Below the pieces are notes generated by a model, which saw only the letters and a program-made list of their open reading frames with translations, ran no database searches and was not told where the DNA came from. Source: Aequorivita marisscotiae (GTDB lineage Bacteria; Bacteroidota; Bacteroidia; Flavobacteriales; Flavobacteriaceae). From it: 64,000 nt of DNA. The stretch covers positions 2,170,001-2,234,000 of the forward strand of contig NZ_CP122379.1 in the NCBI RefSeq assembly GCF_029814825.1. Direction: 5' to 3'. A program made the position numbers and the translations under genes. Shown here one piece after another: positions 18,501-27,562 of this stretch (the stretch's first letter is position 1; each line of letters begins with the position of its first letter).

Positions 18501-21069
18501 ACTTTCAAAATCTATAGAGCAAGGTGTTCTCAATTATTTATTGAGTCTGCGTGGTAGTATAATTCCCAAAAGGGGAATAGGAATTTCGTCCTTAATAATT
18601 GCTACAGGTTATGGCGGCCTCTCGGTTGAAGGGTCACTTAAAGCTATTATAGACGGGGTAAACCGTGCCAATGAAAAGATTAAATTACTGGGCGATGATG
18701 GCTATAGAACCGTTCAATTTATTGAAATAGTAGAACTATATGCGAGTAAAGCGCTTAATTGTATGTATGTGCTAAACAAAATAGCACATAAAGAAAATAC
18801 CACATATAATATTATACTCGGTAGCAAACGCATTAAAAATTTATTGGGCATAAAGAAGAGAACGCCACTGGATACGGCAGAAGATTGGTGGAACCGAATT
18901 ACCGTTAAGCACAAAAAAGCGAACGAGCAAACCGGAGAACCTGCCAGTATGATTTTTGGTTCATCTACGGGCGATTCGCGCGAGGAGGAGAACGAACTTT
19001 ACAGCAGTACCCCGTTAATAGATTTGTTTATTCAAGAAGTGTCCAGCAGTAATCAATGGTCGCCTTGCACGGCAAAAACACTCTTTGAATTATTGATTCC
19101 GAATAATTTAAAAGAAAAGCTTAAACGAAAAGGCAATATTTCCTGGATACTCGATACCGAAACGGCATCCTACCCTTGGGAATTGCTTCAAGATAATACT
19201 ACCAATGCCAAGCCACTTTGCATAAATGCCGGAATGATACGGCAACTGTCTACCAAAGATTACAGGATTAATATTAAACGCGTTGCCGAGAAGGGGGCAT
19301 TAATAATTGCCGATCCTATTTTAAACGGGTTTATCTCGCAATTGCCCGGGGCAAAAGAAGAGGGAATGGTGGTAAAGGATACTTTGGAAAATGTAGGGTA
19401 TCCTACTACTCAGCTTATCGGTACAAATGCCGAAAGTATTGTTAAGAATTTTTTCTGTAATGATTATACAATTATACATTTAGCGGGACACGGTGTTTTT
19501 AATCCAAAATCTCCAAAAAAATCAGGGATGGTTATAGGAAAGGATATATTTTTAACTGTATTCGAAATCCAGCAAATGCCCGTTGTACCCGAGCTGGTTT
19601 TTGTAAACTGTTGCCATTTAGGTTATACCAATGCCGAAGAGGAGCGTTTTTATCAAGACAGGTATAAGTTGGCGGCCAATATAGGTACGCAACTTATTAG
19701 CATAGGGGTAAAGGCTGTAATTGCTGCAGGTTGGGCGGTAAATGATGCAGCCGCATTAGATTTTGCACAAACATTTTACAGCAGTATGTTTGCCGGCGAT
19801 AATTTTGGCGATGCCGTAAAGAATGCCCGAAATTACATCTATGAAAAACATCCGGGCAACAATACTTGGGGGGCATACCAATGTTACGGAGATCCATTTT
19901 TTAAATTAAAAGGTATATCCGGAAGTAAAGGTTCGTGGTCGCCAAGCTATATTGTACCGCAGGAGGCCGAGATAGATTTAGATAATTTGCTCAATCAATT
20001 ACAGATGGCAACGAGTGCTGGCAAAAATCATTTAGCCGATCTAAATACCATAATGACGGCTGTAAATAGGGACGTTACGCGAACACCGCAAATAGTTGAA
20101 AGAGTAGCCAAAATATATCAGGAATTGGCAATGTATGTGGAAGCCACTGGAAATTTCGAGGAACTTCTTAAAATGGAGCAGGCAGATTTCTCTTTTTCTT
20201 GTATGGAAAAATACTGTAATACGCGGTCTAAACTGTATATCCGCAATATTTTTGAAAACGAAAATGCTTCCAAAGATGCTATAATGGAGGCTTACGAGAA
20301 TACGGAAGGCGTAATTAACGACCTTACCGTGTTGTTAATTGCAGGCGAAACCGCCGAACGCCACAATCTTTTAGGTAGCGCCTATAAGCGTTTGGCCATG
20401 TTAGCCCCCGACTTAAAAAAGCGCGTTAGTGCCTATAAAGCGGCATATTCACATTACGAAAGGGCGTATAACCATAAGTTTAATTCGAATAAAATTTACT
20501 CTTTGGTCAATGCGATTGAACTGGCCTGTTTATTGGTTTTTAATGAAGCTGTAAGTGACGGTGGGGAGTTTACCGTAGCGAAGAAAAAATACAAATTGAG
20601 AACCTTTTCCGAAGCAAAAGAACAGCTTAGCGAATTGGAGAAAAAGTTAGTGGAAAAATCGAATGACGACGATTTGGACTACTGGGATTTAATAGCTTCC
20701 CTAAACATAGATCTATGTTTGCTCTTTTTAATTAAAGATGAGGAAATAGAACCAAAATGGACAAAGGTTATTCAGAATTTTAATACAATATGGCGAAAGG
20801 CGGGGAGCGATGCCAAAAAAGTAACCGAGCTGGAACATCTCAGCTTTTTAACCCATGCCCTAAACGTTGCCACCGGAACAAAAGGTGAAGGTTTTAAACC
20901 GAATAAAGATTTAGAAATGCATATAAACGAGTTGAGAACGGCCTTGAGCGGAATACGAAAAAAGATGAAGGCAAAGGAAACAGCCAATACTAAATCGAAC
21001 GCGAATGCTAAAAAAAGGGCGAAATCTAAACCAAAGCCTAAACCGAATAGCTCCAAGAATAAAAAGTAA
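15568..21069 (+). CDS. Giant protein: two alpha/beta hydrolases + CHAT protease + helical C-terminus
   Basis: A 1833-residue protein with no signal peptide or membrane helix, so it is probably cytoplasmic. Residues 1-110 are beta-rich and unknown. A first alpha/beta hydrolase spans ~175-480, with HGTNSD (His182) and the elbow THSRGG (Ser247). A second, LCAT/PGAP1-like, spans ~510-830, with PGIMGSN and GHSMGG (Ser619). An unrecognised alpha/beta region (~870-1110) follows. The CHAT caspase-like domain spans ~1190-1440, with HLAGHG (catalytic His1308) and VNCCHLG (likely Cys1349). The region ~1470-1790 is helical and TPR-like, and the last 40 residues are Lys/Ser/Pro-rich. CHAT domains are Cys proteases often used in bacterial immunity or programmed death. 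Pairing with two lipase-like hydrolases suggests a membrane- or ester-attacking effector, but this is inference. Neighbours are housekeeping genes. Confidence 0.82.
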   Translation: MEPLKKLVVYGNRETDEEGAIVYNLQTTNRDASNQHEVHLEANDKLLQLVLADGTSWMCDASTMHEVFPELDPALKPPGSRDAQPEIFVLPDSVETPATERGIIGKIALKLLKVFAKKTIGKGVVELAKKLEDKHLQNEVNSDILPAKFLSTGAALFTVNRDFKFGTFDGKPSNRPFFLFIHGTNSDTFGAFQDLKGAPVWDTLHEQYGKNVLAFQHRTLTESPLLNAVKLAKMLPDNSVVHMLTHSRGGIVGDILNKYSNNNDAAAIGFNNTHISLLEQEDDREEDIKNIEALNRIFKDKKITVAKFIRVGCPAAGTKLASKRLDHILNVFFNLINIVGGAFGDVLKELLSAAVESKDDVNVLPGLEAQRPESPFIKILNDPSPENAINGEPLAIISGNGRVSFSGQGLFVILGKLFYWQRNDLVVNTDSMYLGAKRKDNIQYFFDQGADVNHVKYFENKKTREAINLVLKTAEGQLIPGFKCIPQNQIPGSDRALIESGELYPSPTPPSGTKPIVVMLPGIMGSNLTQKDKEIWLHYGRILSGGLLNLGYSNVNKIVADSVVKTSYYKLYKWLSGKYDVVVYPFDWRKPLPECASEFNTNIKGLMKIGQPIKIIGHSMGGVLVRDFIINHDDTWQELKATKGFRMLYLGSPLGGSFRIPSVIFGEDPIIKKLSKLDLFHSKKRLLKMFSKFPGILALLPLTTDPKNDFAKMETWENMRTYFGKSNWPLPLKSDLEYFKKYRDNILSKRDAIDYSSMVYIAGKDKMTPCGYYLDKIPPKKQLYFLFTSEGDQSVTWASGIPKQLIEANAVYYSRVTHGALANEPDLFNAIEEILSTGQTNLIQNTKPLLRGEEKIFRAEPDIDFDLSEAGLEKTILGLADESEAVGSQIPVTVTVSNGDLRYASYPVIAGHFLNDGVLYAERSIDHYLQGNLTSKHRLGLYPGEIGTNAIFGKTKNSDFEGAIIVGLGEPDQLTSFQLSKSIEQGVLNYLLSLRGSIIPKRGIGISSLIIATGYGGLSVEGSLKAIIDGVNRANEKIKLLGDDGYRTVQFIEIVELYASKALNCMYVLNKIAHKENTTYNIILGSKRIKNLLGIKKRTPLDTAEDWWNRITVKHKKANEQTGEPASMIFGSSTGDSREEENELYSSTPLIDLFIQEVSSSNQWSPCTAKTLFELLIPNNLKEKLKRKGNISWILDTETASYPWELLQDNTTNAKPLCINAGMIRQLSTKDYRINIKRVAEKGALIIADPILNGFISQLPGAKEEGMVVKDTLENVGYPTTQLIGTNAESIVKNFFCNDYTIIHLAGHGVFNPKSPKKSGMVIGKDIFLTVFEIQQMPVVPELVFVNCCHLGYTNAEEERFYQDRYKLAANIGTQLISIGVKAVIAAGWAVNDAAALDFAQTFYSSMFAGDNFGDAVKNARNYIYEKHPGNNTWGAYQCYGDPFFKLKGISGSKGSWSPSYIVPQEAEIDLDNLLNQLQMATSAGKNHLADLNTIMTAVNRDVTRTPQIVERVAKIYQELAMYVEATGNFEELLKMEQADFSFSCMEKYCNTRSKLYIRNIFENENASKDAIMEAYENTEGVINDLTVLLIAGETAERHNLLGSAYKRLAMLAPDLKKRVSAYKAAYSHYERAYNHKFNSNKIYSLVNAIELACLLVFNEAVSDGGEFTVAKKKYKLRTFSEAKEQLSELEKKLVEKSNDDDLDYWDLIASLNIDLCLLFLIKDEEIEPKWTKVIQNFNTIWRKAGSDAKKVTELEHLSFLTHALNVATGTKGEGFKPNKDLEMHINELRTALSGIRKKMKAKETANTKSNANAKKRAKSKPKPKPNSSKNKK

Positions 21070-21222
21070 GTAGTTTTATGTACTAATTTAAATTTTGAAA
21101 CTGGTTAAAAAGTATCGCGCAAGTTTGTAATAAAGCCTACTTTTTAGCCAGCTTTCGTATTTATAATATTTCCTATTGGTATAATCGTACCACAAATATT
21201 ACCTTTATCAAAATTTCTGTTT

Positions 21223-21714
21223 ATGAAAGAAAAATTTAAGGCGATTGTAAATGAAAACTTTGAGTTTTCGCTGCATTCGAAAGATTTGGAAGCATTGGAT
21301 GTTATTTCGGACAATAAAATTTCCAACATTATCTACAAAAACAAGTCGGTTGCGGTGGAAATGATCGCGGCAGATTTTCATAAAAAAACATATACTTTAT
21401 CAATAAACGGCAGTCGTTTTCAAGTTAAAATTGAAAATGAACTGGACGCTTTAATTACTAAAATGGGGCTTTCGTTGGGCAATGCTTCGGTAGAAGATGA
21501 AATACACGCGCCTATGCCGGGCATTATTTTGGAGGTAAATGTCGCTGAAGGCGATAAAGTTGAAAAAGGCGATTTCCTCTGTGTTTTGGAGGCGATGAAA
21601 ATGGAAAACACCCTGACTGCCCCGCGGGATGGCGTTATAAAATCTGTAAATATTTCCAAAGGCGAAACGGTAGATAAAGGGAAATTGCTAATTGAATTAG
21701 AAAACAATGATTAA
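21223..21714 (+). CDS. Biotin carboxyl carrier subunit of acyl-CoA carboxylase
   Basis: A 163-residue carrier whose biotin swings between the carboxylase and carboxyltransferase subunits. The C-terminal biotinyl domain is clear: HAPMPGIILEVNV, then EAMKMENT with the biotinylated Lys126, then GETVDKGKLLIEL. The N-terminal ~85 residues form the linker fold found in stand-alone carriers of propionyl/acetyl-CoA carboxylases. Its last 8 bp overlap the biotin carboxylase gene, which suggests translational coupling. A possible promoter box TACCTTTA lies around 21200. Confidence 0.93.
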   Translation: MKEKFKAIVNENFEFSLHSKDLEALDVISDNKISNIIYKNKSVAVEMIAADFHKKTYTLSINGSRFQVKIENELDALITKMGLSLGNASVEDEIHAPMPGIILEVNVAEGDKVEKGDFLCVLEAMKMENTLTAPRDGVIKSVNISKGETVDKGKLLIELENND

Positions 21715-23149
21715 AAAAATATTGATTGCCAACCGTGGCGAAATAGCGTTGCGCATAATGAAAACCGCCCAGAATATGGGTATTAAAACCGTGGCTGTAT
21801 TTTCGGAGGCCGATAGAAATGCGCCCCACGTAAAATTTGCCAACGAAGCCGTTTGCATTGGGCCGCCGCCTTCAAACGAATCGTATCTTTTGGGCGATAA
21901 AATTATAGAAGTTGCCAAGGAATTAAAGGTTGATGCCATTCATCCGGGTTACGGGTTTTTGAGTGAAAATGCCGAATTTGGCGAAAGCGTGGAAAAAAGC
22001 GGGATGATTTTTATCGGCCCTAAATCGCACGCCATTCGCGTTATGGGCAGTAAGCTCGCTGCAAAAGATGCAGTAAAGGAATACAATATACCAATGGTTC
22101 CCGGCACCGATGAAGCCATAACAGATGTTGCTGCAGCGAAGGAAATAGCAAAGGAAATTGGATTTCCAATTCTTATAAAAGCCTCTGCCGGCGGTGGAGG
22201 AAAAGGTATGCGTATTGTTGAAAACGCCAAGGAATTTGAAGACCAAATGAAACGCGCCATCAGCGAAGCCGAAAATGCCTTTGGCGATGGTTCGGTTTTT
22301 ATTGAAAAATTTGTCACTTCGCCCCGCCATATTGAAATTCAGGTTTTAGCAGATAATTTTGGGAATACGGTGCATCTTTTTGAGCGCGAGTGCAGCATTC
22401 AGCGGCGCCACCAAAAAGTGGTGGAAGAAGCGCCATCTTCAGTGTTAACTCCAGAATTGCGCAAACAAATGGGCGAGGCAGCGGTAAAGGTTGCCAAGGC
22501 CTGCGATTATGTGGGCGCGGGAACGGTAGAGTTTCTTTTGGACGACCAGCACAATTTCTATTTCCTCGAAATGAATACGCGGCTGCAAGTAGAGCATCCC
22601 GTTACCGAACTTATTACGGAACTCGATTTGGTGGAGCAACAAATAAGGATTGCCAAAAACGAAAAACTTGCCTTTTCGCAGGACGATCTAAAAATCACCG
22701 GCCACGCTTTTGAGCTGCGGGTATATGCCGAAGACCCGTTAAACAATTTTATGCCAAGTGTGGGCAAACTAGAAGTGTATCGCCCACCGAGCGGAAAGAA
22801 TATTCGCGTGGACGATGGGTTTACCGAAGGAATGCAAGTACCCATCCAATACGACCCTATGCTCTCAAAACTTATAACCTACGGTAAAACGCGAAACGAA
22901 GCCATGCAAACTATGTTAAAAGCTATTGCAGATTACAACGTTGAAGGGGTTAGTACCACGCTGCCCTTCGGAAAATTTGTTTTTGAGCACGAGGCTTTCC
23001 GAAGCGGAAATTTCGACACCAATTTTGTAAAGAAATACTATTCCGAAGAAAAGCTTCAAGCCATCAATGAAGAGGAAGCTAGAGTAGCTGCACTTTTCGC
23101 ATTAAAACACTATTTAAAAGATACAGAGAAACTCAGATTGCCAAAATAA
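21707..23149 (+). CDS. accC: Biotin carboxylase subunit of acyl-CoA carboxylase
   Basis: A 480-residue ATP-grasp enzyme that carboxylates the biotin on the carrier protein using bicarbonate and ATP. It shows the N-terminal [13 protein letters not shown], the [13 protein letters not shown] motif, the glycine-rich ATP loop [12 protein letters not shown], the [18 protein letters not shown] stretch and the active-site [14 protein letters not shown]. It is the middle gene of a carrier-carboxylase-transferase operon. The three-subunit layout fits propionyl-CoA or another short acyl-CoA as substrate rather than the fatty-acid-synthesis accABCD complex, though acetyl-CoA cannot be excluded. Confidence 0.95.
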   Translation: MIKKILIANRGEIALRIMKTAQNMGIKTVAVFSEADRNAPHVKFANEAVCIGPPPSNESYLLGDKIIEVAKELKVDAIHPGYGFLSENAEFGESVEKSGMIFIGPKSHAIRVMGSKLAAKDAVKEYNIPMVPGTDEAITDVAAAKEIAKEIGFPILIKASAGGGGKGMRIVENAKEFEDQMKRAISEAENAFGDGSVFIEKFVTSPRHIEIQVLADNFGNTVHLFERECSIQRRHQKVVEEAPSSVLTPELRKQMGEAAVKVAKACDYVGAGTVEFLLDDQHNFYFLEMNTRLQVEHPVTELITELDLVEQQIRIAKNEKLAFSQDDLKITGHAFELRVYAEDPLNNFMPSVGKLEVYRPPSGKNIRVDDGFTEGMQVPIQYDPMLSKLITYGKTRNEAMQTMLKAIADYNVEGVSTTLPFGKFVFEHEAFRSGNFDTNFVKKYYSEEKLQAINEEEARVAALFALKHYLKDTEKLRLPK

Positions 23150-23218
23150 ATCCTTTGCGCACTCCGCGCCTCCACGGTGCATTTTTTACCGCAAAGCGGC
23201 AGAGGACTCAGAGAAAAA
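23150..23218 (+). repeat. Dispersed GCAAAG-type repeat between accC and the carboxyltransferase
   Basis: The gap contains CCTTTGCGCACTCCGCGCC and ACCGCAAAGCGGCAGAGG, the recurrent ACCGCAAAG-type element found in many Bacteroidota intergenic regions. A related copy (ACCGCAAAGGCGCAAAG) lies inside the mod gene at 53667-53694. Its presence inside an operon shows that it need not end transcription. Confidence 0.65.
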
Positions 23219-23229
23219 ATATTAAAAGA

Positions 23230-24771
23230 ATGACCGACAACAATAAAAAACTGCAAGAAATACTTTCCGAAGCCAAAATGGGCGGCGGCGAAAAACGCAT
23301 TGCAAAACAACACGAAAAGAAAAAACTCACCGCTCGCGAGCGCGTGGAATATCTTTTAGACGAAGGCTCTTTTGAAGAGATGGGCATACTTGTAACCCAC
23401 AGAACCACCGACTTTGATATGCAAAAAGAAGTGTATTACGGCGATGGGGTGGTTACTGGTTACGGCACCATTAACGGGCGTTTGGTGTATGTTTTTGCAC
23501 AGGATTTTACGGTTTTTGGGGGCGCACTTTCAGAAACACATGCCGAGAAGATTTGTAAAATTATGGATCACGCGGTAAGCGTTGGCGCGCCGGTAATTGG
23601 TTTAAACGATTCGGGTGGGGCTCGCATTCAGGAAGGCGTACGATCTTTGGGCGGCTATGCCGATATTTTTTATAGAAATGTACAAGCTTCGGGTGTGGTG
23701 CCGCAGATTTCGGCAATAATGGGACCCTGTGCTGGTGGGGCCGTGTATTCGCCGGCGATGACCGATTTCACTTTAATGGTGCAGGACAGCAGTTATATGT
23801 TTGTTACGGGGCCGAACGTTGTAAAAACGGTAACCAATGAAAATGTTACTTCCGAAGAATTGGGCGGGGCACGAACCCATGCTACCAAAAGCGGAGTGAC
23901 GCATTTTACCGCGGCAAACGATATTGTGTGTTTGGAACAGATTAAAACCTTGCTCAGCTACCTTCCACAGAACAACAAAACCATTACTGATAAACTTCCT
24001 TTTGAAGTTGGTGACGAATTTCGGGATGAATTGGAAACTATTGTCCCGGATTCCGCAAACAAACCTTACGATATGCACGACGTAATTAAGGGGATAATTG
24101 ATGCGGATTCGTTTTTTGAAGTGCATAAGGATTATGCGGACAACATTATAGTCGGTTTTGCGCGATTGGGCGGCAGAAGCATTGGCATCGTCGCAAACCA
24201 ACCGATGAGTTTGGCGGGAGTATTGGATGTGGATAGTTCAAAAAAAGGAGCTCGTTTTACGCGTTTCTGCGATTGTTTTAATATTCCACTGTTGGTTTTG
24301 GTGGATGTACCGGGTTTTCTTCCGGGCACCGATCAGGAATGGAACGGCATTATTCTGAACGGCGCAAAATTGCTTTATGCTTTAAGCGAAGCCACCGTGC
24401 CGCGGGTTACGGTAATTACAAGAAAAGCTTACGGTGGTGCTTACGACGTGATGAACAGCAAACACATTGGCGCCGATATGAACTACGCATGGCCAACCGC
24501 CGAAATTGCAGTGATGGGCGCAAAGGGTGCCAGTGAGATTATTTTCAGAAAGGAAATCGCCGAAGCTGCAAATCCCGAATTGAAACTTTCAGAAAAGGAA
24601 GCGGAATATGCCGAAAAATTTGCCAACCCTTTTAAAGCTGCACAACGCGGGTTTATCGATGAGGTAATCCAGCCCCGCGAAACCCGCAGAAAATTGCTGA
24701 AAGCTTTTGCCATGTTGGAAACTAAGGACGTTCCGCGGCCAAACAGGAAGCATGGGAATATTCCTTTGTAA
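23230..24771 (+). CDS. Acyl-CoA carboxylase carboxyltransferase (beta) subunit
   Basis: A 513-residue crotonase-fold enzyme that moves CO2 from carboxybiotin to an acyl-CoA, most likely propionyl-CoA (PccB/MccB-like). The N-terminal [20 protein letters not shown], the oxyanion segments [13 protein letters not shown] and [12 protein letters not shown], and the second-half [10 protein letters not shown] and [12 protein letters not shown] are all present. The start at 23230 ([12 protein letters not shown]) is chosen because the longer form at 23155 would translate the dispersed repeat in the accC-transferase gap. With the upstream two genes it completes the carboxylase. Confidence 0.94.
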   Translation: MTDNNKKLQEILSEAKMGGGEKRIAKQHEKKKLTARERVEYLLDEGSFEEMGILVTHRTTDFDMQKEVYYGDGVVTGYGTINGRLVYVFAQDFTVFGGALSETHAEKICKIMDHAVSVGAPVIGLNDSGGARIQEGVRSLGGYADIFYRNVQASGVVPQISAIMGPCAGGAVYSPAMTDFTLMVQDSSYMFVTGPNVVKTVTNENVTSEELGGARTHATKSGVTHFTAANDIVCLEQIKTLLSYLPQNNKTITDKLPFEVGDEFRDELETIVPDSANKPYDMHDVIKGIIDADSFFEVHKDYADNIIVGFARLGGRSIGIVANQPMSLAGVLDVDSSKKGARFTRFCDCFNIPLLVLVDVPGFLPGTDQEWNGIILNGAKLLYALSEATVPRVTVITRKAYGGAYDVMNSKHIGADMNYAWPTAEIAVMGAKGASEIIFRKEIAEAANPELKLSEKEAEYAEKFANPFKAAQRGFIDEVIQPRETRRKLLKAFAMLETKDVPRPNRKHGNIPL

Positions 24772-24790
24772 ATTTTTTTAGTGATATCTA

Positions 24791-24845
24791 TGTCCTGTCG
24801 AGCCTACCTTCCTACGGAGAGCAGGCAGCCGCAGTCGAGACCTCG
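24791..24845 (+). repeat. Dispersed TGTCGAG...CAGTCGAGACC repeat
   Basis: TCCTGTCGAG and GCAGTCGAGACC flank CCTACCTTCCTACGGAGAGCAGG-like sequence. This is the common Bacteroidota intergenic element related to TCGAGCGCAGTCGAGA. A reverse-oriented relative is at 48332-48352. Confidence 0.55.
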
Positions 24846-24870
24846 TTTTGGGAAATTTTCTTTTTTTAAA

Positions 24871-24913
24871 TGATAGTTATCATAAATGAACGGGTGGGAA
24901 ATTCATAATTTTA
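24871..24913 (+). promoter_or_regulatory. Crp/Fnr-type site plus -7 box, P-type ATPase promoter
   Basis: The palindrome TGATAGTTATCA (24871-24882; ATGATA-N2-TATCAT over 14 bp) is followed after exactly 23 bp by TAATTTTA (24906-24913), a TAnnTTTG-like box. The ATPase ATG is 25 bp further. The same spacing is seen at four other promoters in the window. Confidence 0.75.
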
Positions 24914-24938
24914 ATGATTAACTAAGCCCGTTCCAAAA

Positions 24939-27461
24939 ATGCCCATAACCAACTTCAACATAAAAGGTCTAACCGACGCCGAGGTCTTGGCTTCGCGGAA
25001 AAAATTCGGCAGCAATGTTCTTGAATCAAAAAAGAAAAACCACTTTCTTGAGGCTATAAAGGGCTTGGCAAAAGAGCCGATGGTCATTTTATTGCTGGTC
25101 GCCGCAACCCTCTACTTTTTCACGGGAAATACTGGTGACGGTATTTTCCTCGCCGCCGCCATTCTTTTGGTCGCTGCCATTTCACTTTATCAGGATGCAA
25201 AAACCCATAACGCCCTCGAAAAACTAAAGGAACTCTCCCAACCGCATTGTAAGGTAATCCGCAATGGGGAAGTCATTGAAATAATGAGCCAAGACGTGGT
25301 GGTGGGCGATTTTTTAATGGTCGAGGAAGGTTCAACCATTGTGGCTGATGGCATTATCGTCCATTCCAATGACTTTTCGGTAAATGAGTCCATTTTAACG
25401 GGGGAATCCTTCTCCGTTGAAAAAGATGCAAATTCCGCCGACAATAAGATTTATATGGGAACCCAAGTGGGGGGCGGCCTTGCCATTGCCGAAATAACCG
25501 CAATAGGCAACCAGACCAAGGTCGGGAAAATAGGGAAGAGCATAGAGGATATTTCTTCCGAAAAATCGACGCTTGAGCTCCAGATAAACAATTTCGTAAA
25601 AAAGATGGTAATCGCGGGAGCGGTTGTTTTTCTCTTGGTTTGGGGTATCAATTATTACAATTCCGAAGACGTTTTGGACAGTCTGTTAAAGGCACTTACC
25701 CTTGCCATGAGCATCTTGCCGGAGGAAATCCCGGTTGCCTTTACCACCTTTATGGCCATTGGCGCGTGGCGGCTGATGAATATGGGCGTGATCGTAAAAC
25801 AGATGAAAACCGTGGAATCCCTAGGTAGTGCCACGATAATCTGTGTGGATAAGACGGGAACGATTACGGAGAACAAAATGCGGCTCGATAAAATTTTCAC
25901 GCTGGAAACCGATAAGATTACTTCGGTAAAAGATGTACTTTCCGCCAGTGAAAAGGAACTCATAATTACTACCATGTGGGCCAGCGAGCCCATTCCTTTT
26001 GACACCATGGAGCAATCGCTGCACCGTTTTTATGAAACAATTTCTGGAAACGATGAAAGGCCCAATTTCAAAATGGTCCACGAATATCCTTTGGGGGGCA
26101 AACCCCCGATGATGACCCATATTTTTGAAAATGACAGGGGCGACAGAATCATCGCTGCCAAAGGCGCGCCCGAAGCTTTGATGGCAGTTTCAGGTTTAAG
26201 TGATAGTGAAAAGGAAATTTTAAAAAAGACCATAACTGATTTGGCAGCCCAGGGCTATCGGGTTTTGGGCGTGGGTATTTCAAATTTTGAAGGAATCGAT
26301 TGGCCAAAAAAGCAACAGCATTTCAAATTTGAATTTAAGGGCCTCGTCGCTTTTTACGATCCGCCCAAGGGAAACATTTCAAAAGTATTCCAAGATTTTT
26401 ACAATGCGGGCATTGCGGTTAAAATCATCACTGGCGATATTGCCGAAACCACTGCGGCCATTGCCAAAAAGGTAAATTTCAGGGGCAGTGGGGAGGTTAT
26501 TGCGGGTGATGACCTTGTGCATCTGAGCGATTCGGAACTGGCAAGGATCACTTCGGAAAAAAATATTTTCGCGCGGATGTTTCCCGAAGCGAAACTTAAA
26601 ATAATCAACGCCCTAAAAGCGCAGGGCCACATAGTGGCGATGACTGGGGATGGTGTAAACGACGGCCCGGCGCTAAAAGCCGCAAATATCGGGGTGGCAA
26701 TGGGGAAGAAAGGCACCGAAATAGCCAAACAATCCGCCTCGCTTATCCTTGTGGACGACGACCTTTCCAAAATGGTGGAGGCCGTGGCGATGGGCAGAAA
26801 AATCTATTCCAACCTAAAAAAGGCCATTCAGTATATCATTTCCATCCACATTCCTATCATTCTTACCGTTTTTATCCCTTTGGTCTTGGGCTGGGTCTAT
26901 CCCAATATCTTCACGCCCGTACACGTTATTTTGTTGGAATTGATAATGGGCCCCACCTGCTCGATAGTTTATGAAAACGAACCGCTGGAAAAGGATTCCA
27001 TGCTTCAAAAACCTCGGCCTTTTTCCAGCACCTTTTTTAATTGGAGCGAGCTTTTTACCAGTATTGTCCAAGGATTGGCGATTACGGCCGGCGTGCTTGC
27101 GGTATATCAAATTGCTGTAGGCAATGGCGCAAATGAAGCGATAACCCGAACTATGGTATATACCGCGCTCATAACCGCCAACATTGTGTTGACCTTTGTA
27201 AACCGCTCTTTTATCTACTCCATTTTTACCACTTTCAAATATATAAACAACTTGGTGCCAATCATAGTGGGCATTACCGTGGGCATTACCCTTTTGCTCC
27301 TTTTTGTACCGCCCTTCACTAAGTTTTTTCAATTTGAAAGACTTGATATAAACCAGCTCGGCATCAGTGTTGGGATCGGGATGTTGAGTGTGTTGTGGTT
27401 TGAAATCGTGAAATGGTGGAAACGCAAACAAATTTCAAAAACAGTTATTTCCTCTTCTTAA
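24939..27461 (+). CDS. P-type cation-translocating ATPase (Ca2+-type, P2)
   Basis: An 840-residue inner-membrane pump that uses ATP to move a cation, most likely Ca2+ by family. It has a short N-terminal cation-ATPase domain, the TGES actuator loop (ILTGESFSVEKD), the membrane motif ILPEEIPVAF in place of the usual PEGLP, the phosphorylated Asp304 in DKTGTITEN, the nucleotide-domain KGAPE, and the hinge TGDGVNDGPALKAANIG (Asp571). About eight to ten hydrophobic helices are present, four or more after the catalytic head. No N-terminal metal-binding domain is seen, which argues against a P1B heavy-metal pump. The promoter carries a Crp/Fnr-type site. Base composition is richer in G+C than in the genes before 21 kb. 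Confidence 0.92.
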   Translation: MPITNFNIKGLTDAEVLASRKKFGSNVLESKKKNHFLEAIKGLAKEPMVILLLVAATLYFFTGNTGDGIFLAAAILLVAAISLYQDAKTHNALEKLKELSQPHCKVIRNGEVIEIMSQDVVVGDFLMVEEGSTIVADGIIVHSNDFSVNESILTGESFSVEKDANSADNKIYMGTQVGGGLAIAEITAIGNQTKVGKIGKSIEDISSEKSTLELQINNFVKKMVIAGAVVFLLVWGINYYNSEDVLDSLLKALTLAMSILPEEIPVAFTTFMAIGAWRLMNMGVIVKQMKTVESLGSATIICVDKTGTITENKMRLDKIFTLETDKITSVKDVLSASEKELIITTMWASEPIPFDTMEQSLHRFYETISGNDERPNFKMVHEYPLGGKPPMMTHIFENDRGDRIIAAKGAPEALMAVSGLSDSEKEILKKTITDLAAQGYRVLGVGISNFEGIDWPKKQQHFKFEFKGLVAFYDPPKGNISKVFQDFYNAGIAVKIITGDIAETTAAIAKKVNFRGSGEVIAGDDLVHLSDSELARITSEKNIFARMFPEAKLKIINALKAQGHIVAMTGDGVNDGPALKAANIGVAMGKKGTEIAKQSASLILVDDDLSKMVEAVAMGRKIYSNLKKAIQYIISIHIPIILTVFIPLVLGWVYPNIFTPVHVILLELIMGPTCSIVYENEPLEKDSMLQKPRPFSSTFFNWSELFTSIVQGLAITAGVLAVYQIAVGNGANEAITRTMVYTALITANIVLTFVNRSFIYSIFTTFKYINNLVPIIVGITVGITLLLLFVPPFTKFFQFERLDINQLGISVGIGMLSVLWFEIVKWWKRKQISKTVISSS

Positions 27462-27494
27462 TTGGATTTAAGTTATTGATAAACAATAATTAAC

Positions 27495-27537
27495 TGATTT
27501 TTGTCATAGTAAAAAACTGCGTTCCAATGTAAATTTG
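27495..27537 (+). promoter_or_regulatory. Crp/Fnr-type site plus -7 box, outer-membrane barrel promoter
   Basis: TGATTTTTGTCA (27495-27506), a 23-bp gap, then a perfect TAnnTTTG box, TAAATTTG (27530-27537). The start codon at 27563 is 25 bp downstream. The site is nearly identical to the one at 31372-31383. Confidence 0.78.
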
Positions 27538-27562
27538 AGTGTTTCACGAAAACCTAAACATT

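Noticed and set aside
23155..23229. Longer N-terminus for the carboxyltransferase
   Set aside because: It would translate the dispersed GCAAAG-type repeat; the family start fits [12 protein letters not shown] at 23230.
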